NCBI RefSeq assembly: GCF_001598555.1
Contig: NZ_BCZE01000031.1
Coordinates: 35,334 to 99,333, forward strand
DNA: 64,000 bases
Direction: 5' to 3'
DNA from: Novosphingobium rosa NBRC 15208
Lineage (GTDB): Bacteria > Pseudomonadota > Alphaproteobacteria > Sphingomonadales > Sphingomonadaceae
Shown piece by piece: positions 52,306-60,878 of the stretch (its first letter is position 1; every line of letters starts with the position of its first letter). A program made the translations under genes and the position numbers. The notes beneath the pieces are model-generated. The model was not told the DNA's origin, searched no databases, and worked only from the letters and a program-made list of their open reading frames with translations.

Positions 52306-54417
52306 ATGACCGGCTCCACCACCAGCGCCCACGCAGATGCGCCGCAGGCAGGCAACGGGCAGGCGGGCATCGAGGCGCAGGTCGAATCCCTGATCGCGCA
52401 GATGTCGCTGGAAGAAAAAGTCGCCATGATGTCCGGCACCGGCTTCTTTCAGGCCCTGCAGGAGGATGACCGCGTGTGGGGCGCCCGCCCCTATCGCGCG
52501 GGCGGCGGCAATGAGCGCCTTGGCCTCTCGCCCCTGTGGTTCACCGATGGCCCGCGCGGTGTGACGCGCGGCAACTCCACCTGCTTCCCCTGCACCATGG
52601 CGCGCGGCGCCACCTTCGACGCCGATCTGGAACTGCGCATCGGCGAGGCGATGGGCGTGGAAGCGCGCGCGCAGGGCTGCAATTTCTCCGGCGCGGTCTG
52701 CATCAATCTGCTGCGCCACCCGGCCTGGGGCCGCGCTCAGGAAACCTATGGCGAGGACTCCTATCACCTCGGCGTGATGGGCGCGGCCATGGGCACCGGC
52801 ATCCAGACGCATAATGTGATCGGCACGGTCAAGCATTTCGCGCTGAATTCGATGGAGAACGCCCGCTTCAAGGTCAATGTGAAGGCCGATGAGCGCGCGC
52901 TTCATGAAGTCTATCTGCCGCATTTCAAACATTGCCTCGATGCGGGCATCGCCTCGGTGATGAGCGCCTACAACAAGGTCAATGGCGAATTCACGGGGCA
53001 GGACCGCGTGCTGCTGACCGATATTCTGCGCGATGAATGGAAGTTCGAAGGCTTCGTCCATTCCGACTGGGTGCGCGGTGTCCACAAGGTCTATGGCGCT
53101 TCGGCGGGTCTGGATATCGAGAACCCCGAACCGCTGGTCTTCGGCGAAAAGCTGGTCGCCGCCGTGGAGGACGGCACTGTCGAACCCGAGGTGATCGACC
53201 GCGCCTGCCGCCGTATCCTGCGCACGCAATTGCGCTTTGCCGCCCGCCAAGATCCCCTGCCCGCCTATGGCCCCGATCTGATCGCCAGCGAAGCGCACCG
53301 CGCCCTCGCGCTGGAAGCCGCGCAGAAATGCGCCGTGCTGCTGGAAAACGACGGCACGCTGCCGCTGGCCAAAACGGCGAAGATCGCCGTGCTGGGCCGC
53401 CTTGCCGCGATGGAGAACACCGGCGACAACGGCTCCAGCCGCGTGCGCCCCTCCTATGTCGTCACGCCGTTGCAGGGCCTGCAGCGCCTGCTGGGCGAGG
53501 AGGCCATCACCCACGCCGATGAGTCGGATCTGGCGAAGGCCACCGCCGTGGCCGCTCAGGCCGATGTGGCGCTGGTGGTGGTGGGCTACACCGCCAAGGA
53601 GGAAGGCGAATACATCATGGGCGACATCGCCCTTGGCGCCGACCAGAAGAAGGTGCCGGGCCGCCCCAGCCTCTCGCCCGTGCCGATCGGCGGCGACCGC
53701 GTTTCGCTGGACCTGCCCGAGGATCAGGTGGCGCTGATCCGCGCCGCCGTCGCTTCCGGCAAGCCGGTGGTGGTGTCGATCGTGGCCGGCTCGGCGGTGA
53801 TGGTCGAGGAATGGCGCGAGGAGGTGAACGCCATCCTGATGAGCTTCTACGCCGGGATGGAAGGCGGCACCGCTTTGGCGCAGGTGCTGCTGGGTCTGGT
53901 CAACCCCTCGGGCAAGCTGCCCTTCTCGGTAGCGCGCGACACCGAGCACTATCCCTTCTTCGACCGCGACGCCGACGAAATCACCTATGACCTGTGGCAC
54001 GGCTACACCAAGCTGGAGCGCGACGGAAACACCCCGCGCTATGCCTTCGGCCACGGCCTGTCCTACACCAGCTTCGACTATCGCGCGATCACCGCAAGGC
54101 TGGGTGCGCGGAGCATCGAGGTCACCGCCGCCGTCACCAACACCGGCGCGCTGCCGGGCGAGGAGGTGGCGCAATGCTACATCGGCGCCCCGGGCGTGGA
54201 AGCGCAGCGCGCCGTGAAGCAACTCAGGGGCTTCGCCCGTGTGGCGCTGGCACCCGGCGAGATGAAGGTGGTGCGTTTCAGCGTGCCGCTGGACAGCCTG
54301 CGCTGGCGCGATGGCGCTCACTGGCGCCTGGAATGCGGTGATTACCGTATGTTCGTCGGCGGCAGCAGCGCCCAGACGCTGACCACCACCCTGCGCGTGC
54401 CGCCCGCGCAGGGCTGA
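52306..54417 (+). CDS. Cytoplasmic GH3 beta-glycosidase
   Basis: A 703-residue GH3 enzyme without a signal peptide (starts MTGSTTSAHADAPQ). N-terminal domain: LSLLWFTDGPRGV-like LGLSPLWFTDGPRGVTRGN, RHPAWGRAQETYGEDSYHLG, TVKHFALNSMEN and nucleophile Asp254 in VHSDWVRGVHK. The C-terminal sandwich (YTAKEEGEY) and fibronectin-III-like domain (GEEVAQCYIGAP) are present. ATG 52306 has GAGGGG eight bases before it. GH3 enzymes of this kind hydrolyse beta-glucosides including aryl glucosides. Its own TAGCGCTA operator ties it to the LacI regulon, where it could free gentisate-type aglycones in the cytoplasm. Confidence 0.93.
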   Translation: MTGSTTSAHADAPQAGNGQAGIEAQVESLIAQMSLEEKVAMMSGTGFFQALQEDDRVWGARPYRAGGGNERLGLSPLWFTDGPRGVTRGNSTCFPCTMARGATFDADLELRIGEAMGVEARAQGCNFSGAVCINLLRHPAWGRAQETYGEDSYHLGVMGAAMGTGIQTHNVIGTVKHFALNSMENARFKVNVKADERALHEVYLPHFKHCLDAGIASVMSAYNKVNGEFTGQDRVLLTDILRDEWKFEGFVHSDWVRGVHKVYGASAGLDIENPEPLVFGEKLVAAVEDGTVEPEVIDRACRRILRTQLRFAARQDPLPAYGPDLIASEAHRALALEAAQKCAVLLENDGTLPLAKTAKIAVLGRLAAMENTGDNGSSRVRPSYVVTPLQGLQRLLGEEAITHADESDLAKATAVAAQADVALVVVGYTAKEEGEYIMGDIALGADQKKVPGRPSLSPVPIGGDRVSLDLPEDQVALIRAAVASGKPVVVSIVAGSAVMVEEWREEVNAILMSFYAGMEGGTALAQVLLGLVNPSGKLPFSVARDTEHYPFFDRDADEITYDLWHGYTKLERDGNTPRYAFGHGLSYTSFDYRAITARLGARSIEVTAAVTNTGALPGEEVAQCYIGAPGVEAQRAVKQLRGFARVALAPGEMKVVRFSVPLDSLRWRDGAHWRLECGDYRMFVGGSSAQTLTTTLRVPPAQG

Positions 54418-54648
54418 AGGCGCGCGCCAGCCTCTTGGTCATCAAACTGTCAAATTCAAGGGGTGGATTAGCTGCATTTCAACAACAATGCATATTAGGT
54501 ATACCGACTTATCATTCCTCCCCCAGAGGTCCATCTGGCCCTCACACCCGCTGCCAAAGCACGATGGTTTCAAGGTTTTTTTGACCCCCCGTTAAAAAAT
54601 CTTGAGCGTCGGCGCGAAGAACAGACAGCGGGTGTCAGGAGGAATAGA

Positions 54649-55245
54649 ATGAAAACTGCCATCTATAGCGCCGCCGCAGCTCTGACTCTGGCTGTCGCCC
54701 CCGCCGCTCATGCCCAGAGCACCGACAATGGCTGGACCGGCCCCTTCGTCGGCGTGCAGGGCGGTTGGGAACAGAACAGCGTTCGCAACCCCAACAACGC
54801 CATTTCCATCACCCCGCTGACCCAGAAGTCGGACACCGGCACGCTCGGCGTCTACACGGGTTATGACAAGGAAGTGGCCCCCCGCATCGTGGTTGGCGCT
54901 CAGGCTGAACTGAACTTCCCCATCGACTCGCGCTTCGGCAATGGCGTTGCCAGCATCAACCCCAAGCGCTCTGTCGATCTCTCGCTGCGCGCCGGTTATC
55001 TGGTGCAGCCCAAGACGCTGGTCTATGTCCGTGGCGGCTACAGCAACGGCCTCTATGGCACCGATGTCGGCCCGGCGATCCACACCTCGACCGACCGCAA
55101 CGGCTGGCTGCTGGGCGGCGGCGTGGAGCGCAAGCTGACCCAGAAGGTCTCGGCCCGCGTCGAATACCGCTACACCGATCTGAGCGAAGGCAACGGCAAG
55201 TTTGATCGCCATCAGGTTCTGCTGGGCGTTTCCTACCGCTTCTAA
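54649..55245 (+). CDS. Outer-membrane beta-barrel protein (Omp25/porin-like)
   Basis: A 198-residue protein with signal peptide (YSAAAALTLAVAPAAHAQ) and eight predicted beta strands. GWTGPFVGVQGGWEQ opens the barrel and SARVEYRYTDLSEGNGKFDR...VLLGVSYRF closes it, ending in Phe. It belongs to the OmpA/Omp25-like outer-membrane beta-barrel family (OMP_b-brl). AGGAGGAAT-like sequence lies upstream of the ATG. A perfect 15-bp hairpin follows. Likely a structural surface protein. Confidence 0.9.
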   Translation: MKTAIYSAAAALTLAVAPAAHAQSTDNGWTGPFVGVQGGWEQNSVRNPNNAISITPLTQKSDTGTLGVYTGYDKEVAPRIVVGAQAELNFPIDSRFGNGVASINPKRSVDLSLRAGYLVQPKTLVYVRGGYSNGLYGTDVGPAIHTSTDRNGWLLGGGVERKLTQKVSARVEYRYTDLSEGNGKFDRHQVLLGVSYRF

Positions 55246-55583
55246 CGCTTCAAAGCGTCCCTCCCGCGCTCCGTCCCCATCCCCCCGTATGGAGCGCGGA
55301 ACCTCGCGGTCGGCGGCTGTGATCAGCCGCCGACCGCGAATTTGGTTATTGCGACATCGACAGCGCAGCAGGCCGGCCACGCGCATGCTGCATTCAGCGC
55401 ACGGTCAGGCGTGGCGCGCGGGGCCCCCACCTTCGCAAGGGTATCCCGACAGACGGCCCCCTCCTATACAGCCGGGCAGGAAGCGTTGCGGGACTCCCGC
55501 GCGCTCTCAAACAGACCCGCCCGAGCCTTCTCCAGAAGATGACGCAAGGGCGGCGACCAACCAGCAACGGCCCGAGACGACCC
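55246..55583. other. Intergenic region after the outer-membrane protein
   Basis: A gap of 338 bases holding two hairpins (55265-55298, arms CGCGCTCC/GGAGCGCG; and 55305-55338) and the LysR promoter. I see no supported gene; open frames here lack a ribosome site. Confidence 0.6.
55305..55338 (+). terminator. Perfect 15-bp hairpin after the Omp gene
   Basis: CGCGGTCGGCGGCTG pairs exactly with the downstream arm at 55324-55338 around a TGAT loop. Only a weak T run follows, but the position, 60 bases beyond the stop, suits a terminator. Confidence 0.7.
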
Positions 55584-56486
55584 ATGATGGATATGAACGA
55601 CTTCGCCTTCTTTGCCGCTGTCGTGCAACATGGTGGGTTTACAGCGGCAACCCGCGCCACGGGTGTCGATAAAGGGCGCCTCAGCCGCCATGTCGCCCAG
55701 CTCGAAGAGCGGCTCGGCATCCGTTTGCTGCAACGCTCCACCCGCAGCATCACGCTGACCGAAGCCGGCAAAAGCTTCTATGAAGGGTGCCTCGTCATGC
55801 TGGACGGCGCCCGCATCGCCTATGACAGCGCGCTGGCCTTCTCCAAGGAACCGACAGGCACCATTCGGGTCGGATGCCCGGTCGTCGTGGCACAGAATTA
55901 CCTCGCCCCCATCCTGCCCCATTACATGGAGGCCCACCCCAAGGTCTCCGTCGTCGTCGAAGCGACCGACCGCCTCCTTCATCCTTTTGAAGAGGGCTTT
56001 GACGCGATCATCACCGCGCAATCCCATGTTCCGGATTCAACCAGTCTTGTCGCGCGGGAAATCGGGCGCATCAGGCGTTTGCTGGTCGCCAAACCCGGAT
56101 TGCTGGGCGAATTCGGCGCGCCGGACAGTCCGGAAGACCTTGCAGGCCTGCCTGTCATCGCCCGGCAGGCGGATATGCAGGATGAGCAAGCGCGCTGGAG
56201 CATCATCAACGATGAGGAGTCCACGCATCGCTTACAGCTCAACCCGAGGCTGGTCACAACCGATCTGCAAATCCAGCTGAGCGCCGCGAAACAGGGGATT
56301 GGTGTCGCTCTTCTACCTGCTCCCTTGGTGAAAACCCTGCTTGCCAATGGAGACCTCGTTCGGGTTCTGCCTGACTGGCACGCGCCCGAATACAGCATGT
56401 TCCTGATCTACGCGCGCCCTCGCGGCATGCTGCCCTCGGTGCGCAGCTTCATCGATTTCGTATTGGAAAATATTTCCGTCGAATAG
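55584..56486 (+). CDS. LysR-family transcriptional regulator
   Basis: A 300-residue LysR protein: helix-turn-helix at about 5-60 (FAFFAAVVQHGGFTAATRAT, LSRHVAQLEERLGIRLLQRS) followed by the LysR substrate-binding domain (GTIRVGCPVVVAQNYLAPIL, GIGVALLPAPLVKTLL). The start at 55584 is chosen because the DNA-binding domain begins there; an upstream ATG adds an odd basic leader. No divergent target gene lies next to it, so its regulon is unknown; genes of the LrhA/DsdC-like aromatic subgroup are the usual type. Confidence 0.9.
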   Translation: MMDMNDFAFFAAVVQHGGFTAATRATGVDKGRLSRHVAQLEERLGIRLLQRSTRSITLTEAGKSFYEGCLVMLDGARIAYDSALAFSKEPTGTIRVGCPVVVAQNYLAPILPHYMEAHPKVSVVVEATDRLLHPFEEGFDAIITAQSHVPDSTSLVAREIGRIRRLLVAKPGLLGEFGAPDSPEDLAGLPVIARQADMQDEQARWSIINDEESTHRLQLNPRLVTTDLQIQLSAAKQGIGVALLPAPLVKTLLANGDLVRVLPDWHAPEYSMFLIYARPRGMLPSVRSFIDFVLENISVE

Positions 56487-56538
56487 ATCGCATCGCTCTT
56501 CGCCCCGTTCCGCCCGGGCAGGAAGCGGCGGCCCGGGC

Positions 56539-57444
56539 TCACGCCTGCGCCAGCCGCCGCCGCAACCGCGGCACGGCGTGATCCATAAAGCAGCGCATCT
56601 TCAGCGGCAGCCGCCCGCGCGGCGCATGCACGACATGAACGGGCACGGGGGGTGTTTCGAAATCCTCCAGCACCGCCTCCAGCGATCCATCGGCCAGCGC
56701 ATCGGCCACCTGATAGTGGAACAGTCGCACCAGCCCCAGCCCCTCCCTTGCGGCCTCCATCGCCGCCTCGGCGGTCGAGACGCGCAGGCGGGGGTGGCAA
56801 TCCACATTCAGCGTCGCGCCGGTCTCGGGCAGGCGGAAGGCCCAGCCACCCCGGTTCATCGCCGTATCATTGAGGATGCAGGGCAGGCCCGCGATGTCGG
56901 CGGGGCGCGCTGGCCGGGGATGGCGCGCGAACAGGCGCGGGCTACCGCAGACCAGACTGCGCATCGTGCCGAGTTTCGTGGCCACCAGACTGCTGTCCGC
57001 CAGAGCGCCGATGCGCACCGCCATATCCACCGGATCGTCGCCGAAGGTCAGATTGCGGTCACCCAGCATCAGGCTGACATTGATCTGCGGATAGAGCCCC
57101 AGAAACGCCGTCACCACCGGCAGCACATGCAGCCGCCCGAACATCACCGGCGCGGTCACCACCAGATCGCCGCGCGGGGCCAGCATCTCCCCGGCAGCCT
57201 CCTGCTCGGCGGCGCGCAGATCGTCGAGCAGACGCCGCGCCGCCGCAACATAGGTTTCGCCGGCATCGGTCAGCGTGAGCCGCCTTGTGCTGCGGATCAG
57301 CAGCCTGGCGCCCAGCATGGTCTCCAGATCGCTGATCTTGCGGCTCACCGTGGGCAGCGGCATGCGCAGCGCCCGCCCGGCGGCTGACAGGCTGCCCTGC
57401 TCCACCACCTCGATCAGAACGGACATCGCTTCGAAACGGTCCAT
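56539..57444 (-). CDS. LysR-family transcriptional regulator
   Basis: A 301-residue LysR protein. The DNA-binding domain is MDRFEAMSVLIEVVEQGSLS, PLPTVSRKISDLETMLGARL; the sensor domain contains VTAPVMFGRLHVLPVVTAFL and GLGLVRLFHYQVADALADG. It is divergent from the exported epoxide-hydrolase-like gene across a 124-base gap, so it most likely regulates that gene. Start ATG 57444. Confidence 0.92.
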   Translation of the reverse strand: MDRFEAMSVLIEVVEQGSLSAAGRALRMPLPTVSRKISDLETMLGARLLIRSTRRLTLTDAGETYVAAARRLLDDLRAAEQEAAGEMLAPRGDLVVTAPVMFGRLHVLPVVTAFLGLYPQINVSLMLGDRNLTFGDDPVDMAVRIGALADSSLVATKLGTMRSLVCGSPRLFARHPRPARPADIAGLPCILNDTAMNRGGWAFRLPETGATLNVDCHPRLRVSTAEAAMEAAREGLGLVRLFHYQVADALADGSLEAVLEDFETPPVPVHVVHAPRGRLPLKMRCFMDHAVPRLRRRLAQA

Positions 57445-57568
57445 GGCACACTTTCATAAACTGGAAGGATGATCGCCATAATCACCATATTATAGATTTT
57501 CTGAACAAGAGCTACCTCTCAGGCATGGCGCCGCACGGCAGCCACAGCTTTTCGAGAAAGGAGCCGCC

Positions 57569-58540
57569 ATGACCGGATACACTCTGACCCGGCGCAGCCT
57601 CACCGCCGCCCTGCTGGCGGCCCCCGCGCTGGCGCAGGCCACCCCCGCGCCCGCAACCGGCCCGATCCCAAGGAGAGAGAGCATGGACCATCATCCAACC
57701 TATCGATCCGTCGATGTCGATGGCTTCGACATTGTCTACCGCGAGGCGGGCGACCCCGCCAGGCCGACCATCCTGCTGCTGCATGGCTTCCCCAGCGCCA
57801 GCCATATGTTCCGTGATCTGATCCCCCTGCTGGCGGACCGCTTTCATCTGGTGGCGCCCGATCTGCCCGGGTTTGGTGGCTCAGCCTCTCCGGCGCAGGG
57901 CAGCTTTCACTACAGCTTTGCTACGATTGCCCAAAAGATCGAGCGTTTTACCGAAGTGATCGGCCTGCAGCGCTTCGCCATCTATATTTTCGACTATGGC
58001 GCGCCCACCGGTCTGCGCATGGCGCTGAGCCATCCGGAACGCATCATCGCGATCATCTCGCAGAACGGCAATGCCTATGATGACGGTTTCGGCGCGGTGT
58101 GGGAACCGATCCAGCGCTATTGGCGCGATCCCAGCCCGGCCAACCGCGAAGCCCTGCGCGCAGAACTGGGCACGGAAGGCATCCGCCGGCAATACGTCCA
58201 TGGCGTGCCGGATCCCAGCCTGATCTCCCCCGATGGCTGGACGCTGGACGCCTTTTACACCCAGCGCCCCGGCGTTGATGAGATCATGCTCGACCTGTTC
58301 CGTGACTATCGCACCAACGCCGCGCTCTACCCCGATTTCCAGCGCTATTTCCGGCAGCATCAGCCGCGCCTGCTGGCGATCTGGGGCAAGAACGATCCCA
58401 TCTTCGTGCCTGCTGGCGCGCTGGCCTTCAGGCGGGATCTGCCCGATGCGCAGGTGCATCTGCTCGATACCGGGCATTTCGCGCTGGAAACCCATGCCCG
58501 AGAGATTGCCGCCAGCATCGCGGCCTTCCTGAGCGCCTGA
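57569..58540 (+). CDS. Epoxide-hydrolase-like alpha/beta hydrolase with Tat-like leader and a second internal start
   Basis: A 323-residue protein whose nucleophile elbow is an aspartate (Asp142 in YIFDYGAPTG). The pattern is HGFPSASHMFRDLIP with APDLPGFG, the charge-relay Asp in WGKNDPIF and His in DTGHFALETH, all as in epoxide hydrolases/dehalogenases. A Tat-like leader (TLTRRSLTAALLAAPALAQA) begins at the ATG 57569, which has AAAGGAG five bases upstream. A second in-frame ATG at 57683 (Met39) is preceded by AGGAGA with good spacing and would give a mature-length cytoplasmic form. It is probably controlled by the divergent LysR. Confidence 0.88.
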   Translation: MTGYTLTRRSLTAALLAAPALAQATPAPATGPIPRRESMDHHPTYRSVDVDGFDIVYREAGDPARPTILLLHGFPSASHMFRDLIPLLADRFHLVAPDLPGFGGSASPAQGSFHYSFATIAQKIERFTEVIGLQRFAIYIFDYGAPTGLRMALSHPERIIAIISQNGNAYDDGFGAVWEPIQRYWRDPSPANREALRAELGTEGIRRQYVHGVPDPSLISPDGWTLDAFYTQRPGVDEIMLDLFRDYRTNAALYPDFQRYFRQHQPRLLAIWGKNDPIFVPAGALAFRRDLPDAQVHLLDTGHFALETHAREIAASIAAFLSA

Positions 58541-58541
58541 C

Positions 58542-58578
58542 GAAGCGCCCCGGGCGATGATCCCGCCCGGGGCGCTTC
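58542..58578. terminator. Bidirectional terminator between convergent genes
   Basis: A perfect 15-bp stem (GAAGCGCCCCGGGCG with its complement at 58564-58578) and a 7-base loop lie between the hydrolase stop and the end of the convergent TBDR gene. It probably terminates both. Confidence 0.8.
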
Positions 58579-58586
58579 AGGCTTCT

Positions 58587-60755
58587 TCAGAAAGTCTTGG
58601 ACAGCGTAAAACGGGCGGAGCGCGGCTCAAGCGGATGGGTCTGGAATCCGGTGATGCCCTCGGCGGGTTCGCCCGGCAGGCGGCTGGTGTAGTAATAATC
58701 CGCCGCCGCATCCTTGCTGCCCAGCAGATTGAAGATGCTGGCGGTGAACTTCAGCCCGGCCGGCAGCGCATAGGACACATCGAGGTTCCACTCACTGTAG
58801 CCGCCATCCTGCGGATATTTCTCGCCATCGCTCAGCGAATGGGTGCCCAGCCGCCGCCATTGCAGCGCGCCCGAGATCGGCCCCAGCCCATTGACCAGCA
58901 CGCCCAGCGAATAGATGAAATTGGGCGCATCGGCGATATAGGGCTGGTCCAGCCCATAGGCGGCCAGATCCTTCGTGTGATAGCGCGGCTTGGAAAAGGC
59001 AAGATCCGCGTTCAATTCCAGCCATTTGAAAGGATGATACTGCCCGCCTACCTCGATGCCCTGACGGCGGCTGGGGGCGCCTGCCTCATCCTGACCGGTA
59101 TCGGCATTGTAGGTCAGTTCCGAACCGAAATCCTGCTGGAACACCGCCAGCTGCAGCTGAACCCTGGGGATCAGATTGCTGCGCATGCCCAGCTCGACAC
59201 CGGTGGTCGAGGCCAGCATGGGCGTCGCCACGCCGCTGGCCTGAACGCCCTCGGCAGCGACCGTGCCGAACACGCCGCGCACATCGTTGGAATGAAACCC
59301 CTTGCCCCAGCTGGCGTAAAACTCGGTCTTGGCGAAAGGCCCCAGGATCAGATTGGCCTTGGGCTGGGCCAGCCACTGCTGACCGGCATAATGGACGCCA
59401 TCCATATCGCTGCGGTCGGTGGCGTGGTAATATTCCTCGCGCAGGCCCACCACCGCGCGCAGCCATGGCGTGAAGCGCACCGTCTCCTGAACATAGGGCG
59501 CCAGATCGAGCAGCCGCACGTGATCGGCGGTGCAATTGCCGTTCACCGCGCTGAAACTGGTGATGTTGCCGTCATCGTCCTGCGCGTTGCAGTAGGGCAG
59601 GATGGTGGTGCGCCGCAGCGTATGCTTGCGGTCGACAAAAGCGCCGTCATAGCGGGCGTTGAGGCCCACCACGGTCTCGAGGCTGATCCCGCCCAGATCG
59701 TTTTTGACCTTATAGCTGGCCGCACCGCCCAGCGTGGTGCGGCGCTCATCCTGCTCTTCCTGATCGCCATTGACCGGATCGAGCAGATCATGGGTGAAGT
59801 TGTTCCACAGCGTCATGGTGGAATGGATGGCGTAAAGACTGACCGAAAGCTGGCCGCTGCCCAACCCCTTCTCCAGATGACCCGAGACGCTGAAACGCTC
59901 CGACAAGCTGTGATCGGTGGGATCGAGCGTGCCATAACGCCCGATCACGCCTTGTTCGATGGCGCGTTCAGGCTGGTCGGTGATGAGCCCGCCGCCGCTT
60001 TTGTAATAGAGGCCCGTCAGGCTGAAGCCATCGGTGGCGCTGCCTTGCGAATAGCGCAGCGCGGCGTTGATCTTCCTGAAGTTCTGTTTGGGCTGCCACG
60101 GGCCATCGTAATGGCCCAGATCGACGGCCGCCAGCAGCTTGCCGCCGTTCCTGAAATGGACGGTGCCGCCGCCGAACAGCTCCTGATAGCCATCGGTGCC
60201 GATGGTCACCGCGAGTTGCGCGGGCATCTCATCGAGCAGCCTTGTATGCGCCGAGGCCACCGAGCCAAAGTCACCGATCCCGGCGGTATAGGGCCCCTTG
60301 GTGTAATCGATGCCCGCCACGATCTGCGGCATCAGGAAGTTGAGATCGGAATAGCCCTGCCCATGGGCATTGGTGGGGCGGTTGACGGGCATATCATCGA
60401 CAAAGCTGGCGAAATCGGTGCCATGATCCAGATTATAGCCGCGGATCAGATATTGCTGCGCCTTGCCCTCGCCCGAATGGATGGTGACGACGAGTCCCGG
60501 CACTGCCTCGAACAGCTGACCGGGGCGGTAGATGGGGCGCAGTTCGGCCTCGGCGCGTGTCACCGTGCCCTCGCTGGCGGTGGACGCCTTGCCCAGCAGA
60601 TCCTGACGCGAGGCCGTGACGACGATCGTGGGATGCCCGCCGTTCGCATCGGCATCCGCCGCATCGGATGCGGCAAAAGCAGGCGTGGCAATCGCTCCGG
60701 CGGCAAGTACGGTTGATATCAGAAGCCTTCTTGCCCCCACCTTCGAAACGAACAC
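58587..60755 (-). CDS. TonB-dependent receptor paired with a membrane regulator
   Basis: A 722-residue receptor starting at GTG 60755 (AGGGAG upstream). It has a signal peptide (LLISTVLAAGAIATPAFAAS), TonB-box-like HPTIVVTASRQD, plug with LFEAVPGLVVTIHSGEGKA and RGYNLDHGTDFASFVDDMPV, and a barrel ending RSARFTLSKTF. The RGYNLDHGTDFA plug is typical of receptors in the CirA/outer-membrane-cobalamin-like branch common in sphingomonads; its substrate is unknown. It is divergent from a winged-helix membrane regulator 123 bases away, a frequent pairing that suggests local control. Confidence 0.94.
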   Translation of the reverse strand: MFVSKVGARRLLISTVLAAGAIATPAFAASDAADADANGGHPTIVVTASRQDLLGKASTASEGTVTRAEAELRPIYRPGQLFEAVPGLVVTIHSGEGKAQQYLIRGYNLDHGTDFASFVDDMPVNRPTNAHGQGYSDLNFLMPQIVAGIDYTKGPYTAGIGDFGSVASAHTRLLDEMPAQLAVTIGTDGYQELFGGGTVHFRNGGKLLAAVDLGHYDGPWQPKQNFRKINAALRYSQGSATDGFSLTGLYYKSGGGLITDQPERAIEQGVIGRYGTLDPTDHSLSERFSVSGHLEKGLGSGQLSVSLYAIHSTMTLWNNFTHDLLDPVNGDQEEQDERRTTLGGAASYKVKNDLGGISLETVVGLNARYDGAFVDRKHTLRRTTILPYCNAQDDDGNITSFSAVNGNCTADHVRLLDLAPYVQETVRFTPWLRAVVGLREEYYHATDRSDMDGVHYAGQQWLAQPKANLILGPFAKTEFYASWGKGFHSNDVRGVFGTVAAEGVQASGVATPMLASTTGVELGMRSNLIPRVQLQLAVFQQDFGSELTYNADTGQDEAGAPSRRQGIEVGGQYHPFKWLELNADLAFSKPRYHTKDLAAYGLDQPYIADAPNFIYSLGVLVNGLGPISGALQWRRLGTHSLSDGEKYPQDGGYSEWNLDVSYALPAGLKFTASIFNLLGSKDAAADYYYTSRLPGEPAEGITGFQTHPLEPRSARFTLSKTF

Positions 60756-60878
60756 ATCGATCTCCCTGCGATCTTCTTTATGAACCTGCCCCTACCTGCC
60801 CAAATCTCTGGCCACAGACCCAGTTCTTTACGGTTGAGGCGACGTTACAGATAATGTTACAGTGCTGAAACGGCTGAT

